From Pseudomonadota bacterium (GTDB taxonomy: Bacteria > Myxococcota > Polyangia > GCA-2747355 > JACKDQ01): 6,287 nucleotides of DNA. Shown here one piece after another: positions 1 to 5,061 of this stretch. Each line of letters begins with the position of its first letter. The stretch's first letter is position 1. The stretch is taken from positions 1 to 6,287 of the forward strand of contig JAUVBO010000183.1 in the NCBI GenBank assembly GCA_030591195.1, given 5' to 3'. The notes under the pieces are model-generated. The model was not told the DNA's origin, made no database searches, and saw nothing but the letters and a program-made list of their open reading frames with translations. Both the position numbers and the translations under genes were made by a program.

Positions 1-157
1 CAGCTGCTCGCGCGCTGACGCTTGGCGCGCCGGCATTTCTGTGTGCCAGGTGGCGCACCACCTCGAATTTCTGAGGAAATGAGCGCCGAGCCTCTAGTGT
101 TTTCAACACCGGCCGAGCCATCCGGGCATGGCACAAACCCTGCTATGAACGCGAGCC
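1..157. other. Left-edge intergenic region upstream of the lipoprotein gene
   Basis: No convincing complete gene lies here. On the plus strand, frame 1 reads five typical high-GC codons (QLLAR) and then TGA at 16-18, which could be the last codons of a gene entering from the left. On the minus strand an ATG at 36-34 is followed by 11 open codons to the edge, which could equally be the start of a divergent gene. Neither can be decided from so little sequence. The stretch from about 60 to 110 is less G+C-rich than its surroundings. It contains a small inverted repeat, GTGTT-ttc-AACAC (97-109), which could be a protein-binding site. A sigma-54-like promoter at 129-144 is listed separately. Confidence 0.5.
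129..144 (+). promoter_or_regulatory. Candidate sigma-54 (-24/-12) promoter of the lipoprotein gene
   Basis: The sequence TGGCAC (129-134), six bases, TGCT (141-144) contains the invariant GG-N10-GC of sigma-54 promoters (GG at 130-131, GC at 142-143). It matches most of the consensus TGGCAC-G-N4-TTGCW, missing only the G after the first block and the first T of the second. The predicted transcript would begin near 155, only about three bases before the ATG at 158. That agrees with the absence of a Shine-Dalgarno sequence there, and implies an almost leaderless message. An enhancer-binding protein would be needed; the 97-109 inverted repeat is a possible site but is closer than usual. This is motif matching by eye. 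Confidence 0.4.
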
Positions 158-1258
158 ATGAACAGCCTAACCAAGATCCTATGTATCGGCGCCATGCTCG
201 CCACGGCCGCCTGTGACAGCCAGCGGGTGATCTCGACCGGTGACGGCGGCGTCGACAGCCGGCCGGTGGGTCCTTCCAACACAGCCAACGTGCCGCCATC
301 GACCACCACCACCGGCTGCCAGCGCCCGGCGGGCACCTGCCTGACCGACGGCGACTGCCCCGGCGAGGCCACCTGCATCCGGCCGGCAAAGACGAGCTAC
401 GAGGACCCGGGCTGCCAGGTCGATCCCTGCTGTGACGCCGGCGACGGCGCGAGGAAGCGGCCGATGCCCGATGCCGGCGTCGACTACAACCCGCCGGCGC
501 CGGGCAGTGAGGACGAGCCGGGCCTGGTGCCCCCCTGCGTCGACTGCCTCGGCCGTTGCTCGGTCAGCAAGTGCGTCACCAGCGACGAGTGCGGTGCCGG
601 CTACTACTGCGACCTCGGGCCGGCGTGCGGCCAGCCGGGCACCTGCCAGCCCCGCCCGGCCAGCTGTGGCGGTAGCGACGAGGCCCGCCAGCCGGGGCCC
701 GATCCCGACGGCGAGGGCGACGGTGACTGGGCCCCCGAGTACCCGGGCGATGGGGTCTGCGGCTGCGACGGGATCTACTACGACACCGAGTGCGGGGCGA
801 TCGACGCCGGCACCTCGGTCGAGCACCTGGGGCCCTGCTCGTCGACCCAGCCGCCGCCGACCGATCTCGAGTGCCAGGGTGTGGCCTGCGCGGTGCGCAA
901 CAACTGCTGCGAGTGCTACGCCTACGACCTGTACCCCAGCGCTGACCCGATGCCAAAGCCAGGCCCGTGCCCCGACAACTGCGAGGTCTACCAGTGCGAG
1001 GCGCTGTTCGGCCTGACGACCCCCAAGGCCTACTGCGTCGCCGGCCGCTGCCTGCTCACCGACGCCACCGACGCCTGCAAGACCGACAGCGACTGCTACA
1101 TGGTCGACGACTGCTGCGCCTGCCGCGCCCTGCCCAACACCGTCAAGCAGGTCCCCTGCCCGGCCGACTGCTTCGTCTCCCAGTGCACGGCCCTCGGCAT
1201 CGGCGGCCAGGTCACTCCCCGCTGCGTCGCCGGGAGCTGCCAGCTCGTCCGCTTCTAG
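158..1258 (+). CDS. Cys-rich secreted lipoprotein with Kazal-like module and duplicated ten-Cys repeat
   Basis: This is a predicted envelope lipoprotein of 366 residues. Residues 1-18 form a signal peptide (Lys6, then a hydrophobic core) ending in ATAA before Cys19. The lipobox is imperfect, with Thr at -3 and Leu at -5. After Cys19 there are 40 cysteines in 347 residues, arranged in modules: Cys-x5-Cys-x5-Cys units at 61-73 and 139-151; a Kazal/follistatin-like segment at about 145-227 whose VCGCDG...Y...C signature falls at 200-212 and ends at Cys227; and two copies of a ten-Cys repeat at 239-298 and 307-361. Acidic, Gly/Pro-rich linkers separate them. Such proteins are typically exported and disulfide-bonded; Kazal folds often inhibit serine proteases, but no target can be named. 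The ATG at 158 is chosen because it gives the complete signal peptide. It converges on the caspase gene, overlapping it by 4 bp. Confidence 0.85.
   Translation: MNSLTKILCIGAMLATAACDSQRVISTGDGGVDSRPVGPSNTANVPPSTTTTGCQRPAGTCLTDGDCPGEATCIRPAKTSYEDPGCQVDPCCDAGDGARKRPMPDAGVDYNPPAPGSEDEPGLVPPCVDCLGRCSVSKCVTSDECGAGYYCDLGPACGQPGTCQPRPASCGGSDEARQPGPDPDGEGDGDWAPEYPGDGVCGCDGIYYDTECGAIDAGTSVEHLGPCSSTQPPPTDLECQGVACAVRNNCCECYAYDLYPSADPMPKPGPCPDNCEVYQCEALFGLTTPKAYCVAGRCLLTDATDACKTDSDCYMVDDCCACRALPNTVKQVPCPADCFVSQCTALGIGGQVTPRCVAGSCQLVRF
872..1240 (+). repeat. Tandem duplication of a ten-cysteine protein module
   Basis: Two adjacent segments of the lipoprotein (residues 239-298 and 307-361) share the same cysteine frame. 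From the CC pair onward the Cys-to-Cys steps are 1, 2, 18 or 12, 4, 5, 13 and 5. The only differences are a six-residue insertion in copy 1 between CxC and PCP, and a one-residue difference before the second Cys. Shared landmarks are the CC-x-C cluster, PCPxxC, QC-x-AL and CVAG-x-C near the end. The two copies have diverged at DNA level, so this is an old module duplication rather than a recent repeat. Confidence 0.8.
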
Positions 1259-1264
1259 AAGCGG
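1249..1264. repeat. 16-bp perfect palindrome holding both convergent stop codons
   Basis: CCGCTTCTAGAAGCGG reads identically on both strands. Its central CTAG (1255-1258) contains the TAG stops of both convergent genes, and on each strand it encodes Arg-Phe-stop. It could fold as a six-bp stem with a CTAG loop in either transcript, but no T-tract follows on either side, so it is not a classical terminator. It could also be a binding site for a dimeric protein. Confidence 0.8.
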
Positions 1265-3063
1265 GTGCCGAGGGAGGCGCCGAAGTAAGGCGTGACGTGG
1301 GTCTGCTCGTCGGGCTCGATGGTCACCAGCTCGATGCCGAGGCCGCCCCGGGCGTCGACGAAGAGGAACGAGGTGAGGTCGAGGCGAGCGGCGAGGCCGG
1401 CCTCGAAGCGGAAGCCGAGCGGGTCGGACCCCTGGATCGGCTTGCCGTCGAGCTTGACCGTCACCTGGCCCGAGCCGAAGTAGCCCTGGTAGCCGAGGTA
1501 GATCTCGGCCCGGGCGCTGAGGCGCGGCAGGATCTCGGCCCGCGCCGCGGCGCCGACCAACGCGGCGAAGCGGTCGAGGCGCGCCGTGCCCTCGCCACCG
1601 CTACCGCCCTCGCCATCGTGGACCGAGCGGGCATACTGCAGCATCGCGCCGACCGAGAAGTGGCGCAGGACGAGATAGCTGTAGCCGAGGGCGAAGCCGT
1701 GGTTGACGCCCTCGAGATCGAGCAGCGCGCTGCTGAGCACGTAGCCGGCGAGCAGCTCGTGCCGCGCGCCGAGCGCTCGACCGGCGGGGCGCTCGATGAC
1801 GAACTCCACCGACTTGCCCGCCACCGGCACGTGGCCGGCCTGAACGCAGAAGCCCTCGTAGAAGCCGCGGGAAAAGGAGATCTTGTAGAGGTCGCGGCGG
1901 AAGCTGCGGTCGAGGCTCGCCGAGCGGGCAGCGAGCGACCCCGGCTTGAAGCTCAGCGCGGCAACCTCGATCCGCCCGTCGCCGGGAAGGATCTTCGCCT
2001 CGTTGCCGGGCGCCCGCCGCAGGTAGAACGAGCGCTGGCGGTCGACGGCGACGTCGAAGCGGATCCCGGGTGACTTGTGCAGGTCGGCGACCCGCACGCC
2101 CCGGTCATCCTCGAGGTGGTACTTGCCCGCGAGCCGCCGGTCGAAGCGCAGCAGCCGCGCACCATGGGCCTGGCGCAGGTCGACCAGCGGCCGGTGGCGG
2201 TTGGCTGCTGGCGACCGGGCAAAAATCCGCAGCCGGGCCTCGGGGTGCTTGACCCGGGCGTTGGCCGCCGCGACGAAGGCGTGAACCTCGCTGTACTCCA
2301 CCCGCCCATCGCCGTTGATGTCGGCCGCCCCGGCGAGGGCCGAGCGCAGCTCGTGGCTGAGGATCCCGCCGCGGTAGCGGTTCCACTCGTGGGTCGACTG
2401 GTCGCCGCTGGTGGCGAGGATCACCCCGGCGTGCGGGTAGGCCGCCAGCTCTTCCTTCTTGAGGAAGGCCCGGATCTCGGCGGCGTGTGACTGATCTGCC
2501 TCGTCGCCGCCGGCGCCCCGGCGGTTGACGAGGAAGTAGCTCTTGCAGGCATCGATGATCAGGTGGATGAAGCTCGCCTTCGACGGGGCGAGCACGCGCT
2601 GGTAGAGGTCCCGCCGGCGCAGCTTGCTCTGCTGAAGGTTGACATAGCCCTCGCCCGAGGCGTCCCGGTCGCCGTGCCCGGCGTAGATAAAGATCAGCTC
2701 CGGCTCGTCACCGGCCTGGCGCGCCGCCGCCATCTCGGTGTTCCAGCGGGAGAGCGTGGCGAAGATATCCCGCGACCGCGGCGGCCGGGCCTTGCCGATC
2801 ATCTCGGGGTAGAGCCGCGCCGTGTCGTCGTCGAGCACGGTGAACAGCGCGACCTTCGAGGTGGTCAGCGAGAAGAGCTGATAGTAGCGAACCGCGTCGT
2901 CGTCGGCGTAGCGCAGCGGCTTGACCCCGCGATCGAGGCTCTGGTTATTGCCGATGATCAGCACGTAGCGCCGTTGCTCGGCCGCCGCCGCGCTCGCGAC
3001 GAGCACCGACCAAGCCAGCACCAGCGCCGCCAGCAGACGATCTCGTTTGGTTGCGGTACGCAT
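1255..3063 (-). CDS. Secreted caspase-fold (peptidase C14-like) protein with C-terminal beta-barrel-like domain
   Basis: The 602-residue protein starts with a Sec signal peptide (residues 1-28: basic, then LLAALVLAW, ending SAAAA). A caspase-like domain spans about 32-285: YVLIIGNN strand, YADDDA loop, catalytic His130 in YAGHGD and Cys173 in IDACKS, both preserved. Near the end of this domain, residues 248-259 form a full 12-position EF-hand-like loop (DINGDG...E), so Ca2+ binding is likely. Residues ~290-420 form a beta-rich middle region of unknown type. Residues ~435-602 alternate polar and hydrophobic residues in several strands and end in Phe602, as outer-membrane barrels do. The protein is inferred to be periplasmic or outer-membrane; its substrate is unknown. 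It is the third gene of the sigma/anti-sigma operon, 21 bp after the anti-sigma stop. The ATG is the first possible start in frame; GGAGG lies only two bases upstream. Confidence 0.88.
   Translation of the reverse strand: MRTATKRDRLLAALVLAWSVLVASAAAAEQRRYVLIIGNNQSLDRGVKPLRYADDDAVRYYQLFSLTTSKVALFTVLDDDTARLYPEMIGKARPPRSRDIFATLSRWNTEMAAARQAGDEPELIFIYAGHGDRDASGEGYVNLQQSKLRRRDLYQRVLAPSKASFIHLIIDACKSYFLVNRRGAGGDEADQSHAAEIRAFLKKEELAAYPHAGVILATSGDQSTHEWNRYRGGILSHELRSALAGAADINGDGRVEYSEVHAFVAAANARVKHPEARLRIFARSPAANRHRPLVDLRQAHGARLLRFDRRLAGKYHLEDDRGVRVADLHKSPGIRFDVAVDRQRSFYLRRAPGNEAKILPGDGRIEVAALSFKPGSLAARSASLDRSFRRDLYKISFSRGFYEGFCVQAGHVPVAGKSVEFVIERPAGRALGARHELLAGYVLSSALLDLEGVNHGFALGYSYLVLRHFSVGAMLQYARSVHDGEGGSGGEGTARLDRFAALVGAAARAEILPRLSARAEIYLGYQGYFGSGQVTVKLDGKPIQGSDPLGFRFEAGLAARLDLTSFLFVDARGGLGIELVTIEPDEQTHVTPYFGASLGTRF
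2287..2322 (-). other. EF-hand-like Ca2+-binding loop within the caspase protein
   Basis: Residues 248-259 fit the EF-hand loop at every ligand position: Asp248 (1), Asn250 (3), Asp252 (5), Gly253 (6), a hydrophobic Val255 (8), Glu256 (9) and Glu259 (12). Helix-like sequence flanks it on both sides (LSHELRSALAG before, VHAFVAAANARV after). Several metacaspases need Ca2+ for activity, though usually through a different site, so a role in activation here is an inference. Confidence 0.65.
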
Positions 3064-3084
3064 GCCCTCCGTGACCCGTGCCTC

Positions 3085-4092
3085 TCAGTTCTCTTGCGGC
3101 TTCTGCGCGCCCGGCCCATCGAGCCTCAGCGCCCTGACGGCGCCGTCGTTGGCCTGCCCAGATCTGGGTGGGGCCGGCGTGAGCTCGACCGTCATCCGCC
3201 GCTGCTCGGTGTCGTCGAGCGGCAGCAGCTCGAGCCGGTCGAGCTTGCCGCCGGTCTGTTTGCGCGCGCGAGCCACGGCGTCGGCGACCGCGTCGCGAGA
3301 CAGGGGCTTGGCGCTGAAGAGAGCGAAGACCCGCAGGGCACCGGACCGGTGCTGGACCTCGAGGCGCACCGCCCGTGGCAGCGGCTCGTCCACCGCACCA
3401 GCCTCCACCGCCACGCTCTCGCTGACAGGCGTCCGGGGCAGGTACCACTTGACCTCGAACGCCTCGTCGACGCCGAGGAGGAAGAGGTGACGCAGGTTCT
3501 TGGTGCGGTTGGTGTAGGCGAACGACAGGGCGTCGTCGACGCCGCAGCGGCCGAGGGCATCGGCAGGCAGCTCGCGCAGCTCGGGCTTGGCCATGCCCTG
3601 CCGGTTGCTGATGCAGATCGCCCGCAGGCCGACCATCTTGCCCTGCCTGGCCGGCGCGCCGCGCACCTGGAACTGCGGCGTACCCCCAGCCGGCAGCGCG
3701 GCGGTCTTGTCGTCCAGCGTCAGCGGCAGAGCGATGGCGACCACGGCAGCGGCCGCGGCGAGGGCGAAGACGAAGCGCAGGGCGAGCCGCTTGACCGGGG
3801 GCTCGGGCGACAGGCGGGTCCGCCCGAGCAGACGCTCCCGCGCCCGGGCGATCTCCGCTGCCGAGGGCTGCCCGAGCGCCTCGGGGCCACCGTGCAGCAG
3901 CCGGCCGGCGAGCGCGACCTTGTCGTAGCGCTGGCGGCAGCCCTCGCAGACCGCGAGGTGCTCGTGAAGCCGCGCCAGCTTCTTCGCCGACGGACGCTCG
4001 TCGAGGATCAGCTGGTCGATCCGCTCGGCGAAGCCCGCGTTGCAGCGCCGCTGAGCCCCGACCTGCTGGCCATGTTTCCCGGTGGTCGTCAT
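3085..4092 (-). CDS. Membrane-spanning zf-HC2 type anti-sigma factor
   Basis: The 335-residue protein has the layout of an ECF anti-sigma factor. The cytosolic N-terminal part contains His45-x3-Cys49-x2-Cys52 in a helical setting, the zinc-binding anti-sigma (ZAS/zf-HC2) signature. One transmembrane helix runs at about 103-124, preceded by Lys/Arg and followed by acidic residues, which puts the remainder in the periplasm. The C-terminal region (about 140-310) is a single domain with a FAYTN...LFLLGVD...WYLP pattern that resembles the DUF4384-type fold seen with kinases and caspase-like proteins; that match is by eye and tentative. Its ATG overlaps the sigma-factor stop (ATGA, 4089-4092), so translation is probably coupled and the two proteins made in proportion. 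GGTGG upstream may act as ribosome-binding site. The likely role is to hold the sigma factor at the membrane until an envelope signal arrives. Confidence 0.85.
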   Translation of the reverse strand: MTTTGKHGQQVGAQRRCNAGFAERIDQLILDERPSAKKLARLHEHLAVCEGCRQRYDKVALAGRLLHGGPEALGQPSAAEIARARERLLGRTRLSPEPPVKRLALRFVFALAAAAAVVAIALPLTLDDKTAALPAGGTPQFQVRGAPARQGKMVGLRAICISNRQGMAKPELRELPADALGRCGVDDALSFAYTNRTKNLRHLFLLGVDEAFEVKWYLPRTPVSESVAVEAGAVDEPLPRAVRLEVQHRSGALRVFALFSAKPLSRDAVADAVARARKQTGGKLDRLELLPLDDTEQRRMTVELTPAPPRSGQANDGAVRALRLDGPGAQKPQEN

Positions 4093-4778
4093 GGCGCCAC
4101 CACCGCGGCGTGCTTGCCCGCGTACTGCTCGAGGTAGCCGTGGGCTTGCATGAACTTGAGGAAGCGCTTGCGCAGCTTCTTCTCCACCGTGCGCGCCTGC
4201 ATGTGCGACAGCCCGACCCGCTTGCCGGCCTCGACCTGGGTCGCCCGTTGCTCGAAGCGGGCGCTGAAGAAGCCCCGCTCGCGCTCGTCGAGCTGCTCGA
4301 CGAACAGCTGGTAGAGCTTCGCCAGCTCGCGGTGGAGGAAGGCCGCCTCGGCCGAGGGCTCGGGTGCGCTGCAGGCCACCGGCGCCTCGTCGTCGGGCAC
4401 CTCGATCGCCGGGCTGACCTCCTCGCCGTCCTGCACCCGCACCAGCTGGCTCATCGCCACCTCGCGCCGTCTGAGCTCGGTGAGCACCAGGTTCTTGGCG
4501 ATGGCGATCAGGTACGTCTTGTAGGACGACAGCCCGTCGTAGGCCAGGCGGGCTCGCTCGGAGAACGCCCGGGCGAGGGTCTCGTGCAGCGCGTTTTCGA
4601 GATCGAACGGCTGATGGTAGCCACGAAACCGCAACATCCGTCCCCTGCTCGAAAAGGTGAATCCCCCGGCGAGAAATGCCGCGATCGCCGGTGCGTACTC
4701 GTCGTACACCCGGCCGAACGCGGCGGGCTCGCCATCGCGAAACCGCTTGAGCAGCTTTCGGTCGCTGCTCAGCAGCAT
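4089..4778 (-). CDS. ECF-like RNA polymerase sigma factor
   Basis: The 229-residue protein has the two-domain layout of ECF sigma factors. Region 2 lies at about 10-106, including the acidic ENALHETLARAF stretch, the core-binding part, and YKTYLIAIAKNLVLTEL, the usual 2.3-2.4 stretch that reads the -10. A Pro/Glu-rich linker spans about 112-145. Region 4 lies at about 148-212, with a helix-turn-helix around TQVEAGKRVGLSHMQARTVEKKL that reads the -35. Region 2 carries an unusual Gly/Ser/Arg-rich insert (about 38-57) before the acidic helix. An AAAAGG ribosome-binding site sits six bases before the ATG. It is the first gene of the operon and overlaps its anti-sigma partner by 4 bp, the arrangement expected for autoregulation. 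The exact ECF group cannot be assigned from sequence alone. Confidence 0.87.
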   Translation of the reverse strand: MLLSSDRKLLKRFRDGEPAAFGRVYDEYAPAIAAFLAGGFTFSSRGRMLRFRGYHQPFDLENALHETLARAFSERARLAYDGLSSYKTYLIAIAKNLVLTELRRREVAMSQLVRVQDGEEVSPAIEVPDDEAPVACSAPEPSAEAAFLHRELAKLYQLFVEQLDERERGFFSARFEQRATQVEAGKRVGLSHMQARTVEKKLRKRFLKFMQAHGYLEQYAGKHAAVVAP

Positions 4779-4794
4779 CGTCGACCTTTTTCTC

Positions 4795-4822
4795 TACGGA
4801 GCAGGGTCATCAAATTGTTAAC
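4795..4822 (-). promoter_or_regulatory. Possible ECF-type promoter of the sigma/anti-sigma/caspase operon
   Basis: Reading toward the sigma gene, TTAAC (within 4817-4822) is followed 18 bases later by CGTA (4798-4795), recalling the AAC / CGTA elements of ECF promoters. The spacing is about two bases longer than in the SigW-type consensus and the -35 lacks the usual GGA or TGA. The position, 17-44 bases upstream of the ATG in an A/T-richer patch, suits a promoter. If right, the sigma factor would drive itself. Weak evidence. Confidence 0.22.
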
Positions 4823-4912
4823 TGCTCTGAAATTTTCTGCCCCGGCGGCGGGGCTGCTGTCACTGCTTCTGGGGAAGAATCCCTACATATTGAGATGGTT
4901 GTGACTGCTCCT
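4816..4912. repeat. Three direct repeats spaced by about four helical turns upstream of the sigma gene
   Basis: The six-mer ACTGCT occurs at 4821-4826, 4862-4867 and 4904-4909, so the copies are 41 and 42 bp apart. Each copy is preceded by TGT one or two bases away (plus-strand TGTTAACTGCTC, TGTCACTGCTTC, TGTGACTGCTCC). The last two agree over 11 of 13 bases. All lie in the gap upstream of the operon, with the first overlapping the candidate -35. Spacing near 42 bp would place all three sites on the same face of the helix, as expected for cooperative binding of a regulator. Confidence 0.5.
4839..4854. other. GC-rich hairpin between the repeats
   Basis: GCCCCG-GCGG-CGGGGC forms a perfect six-bp stem with a four-base loop. 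It is not followed by a T-run on either strand, so it is not a standard terminator. It lies upstream of the candidate operon promoter, between two of the direct repeats, and its role is unknown. Confidence 0.4.
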
Positions 4913-4932
4913 CGAGCCAGCACACCCACCCT

Positions 4933-5061
4933 ATGGACTACGAGATCTCCCCGGCAAAACGGCCCACCAATATCTTCCGGCCCATCGTCCTGGAACGCAA
5001 GAACGAGGCCGCTGGTGGCGTGCCTTTCCCTATGTCTCGTTTTTGTTGGAGTTTGAGCTAG
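4933..5061 (+). CDS. Doubtful 42-codon ORF
   Basis: An ATG at 4933 opens 42 codons to TAG at 5059-5061. The first 30 or so codons have the high-GC third positions of the surrounding genes and encode a mixed, non-repetitive peptide (MDYEISPAKRPTNIFRPIVL, then a Lys/Glu stretch). The end is A/T-richer (PMSRFCWSLS). No Shine-Dalgarno sequence or convincing promoter precedes it, and I do not recognise a family. An in-frame stop at 4891 shows it does not extend far upstream. It converges on the coiled-coil gene and shares CTAG (5058-5061) with it. It may be chance, a small protein, or the remnant of a decayed gene. Confidence 0.2.
   Translation: MDYEISPAKRPTNIFRPIVLERKNEAAGGVPFPMSRFCWSLS
5007..5024 (-). 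terminator. Weak candidate terminator after the coiled-coil gene
   Basis: About 34 bases past the stop at 5058, the minus strand reads GGCACGC-CACCA-GCGGCC, a six-bp stem with one bulged base, followed by a broken T-rich stretch (TCGTTCTTG). An outer inverted repeat AACGAG/CTCGTT (5002-5007 and 5036-5041) encloses it, and the plus strand continues with five Ts. Neither orientation is a textbook terminator. Confidence 0.25.

Noticed and set aside
1..36. End of a plus-strand gene (stop 16-18) or start of a minus-strand gene (ATG 36-34)
   Set aside because: Only 5 and 12 codons are visible and they exclude each other; neither has a supporting ribosome-binding site or motif.
179..826. 215-codon minus-strand open frame opposite the lipoprotein gene
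   Set aside because: Val/Ala/Gly-rich mirror of the Cys-rich gene; the plus-strand frame has a signal peptide and ordered cysteine modules, so it is the real one.
967..2073. 368-codon plus-strand open frame crossing the end of the lipoprotein gene into the caspase gene
   Set aside because: It overlaps two supported genes in other frames and its product is low-complexity Arg/Leu/Ala-rich with no motif.
2563..4137. 524-codon plus-strand open frame antisense to the caspase and anti-sigma genes
   Set aside because: It spans two well-supported genes on the other strand, has biased Arg/Leu/Gly-rich composition with no recognisable domain, and is the usual by-product of high-GC codon use.
4839..4854. 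GC-rich hairpin as an intrinsic terminator
   Set aside because: No T-tract follows it on either strand.
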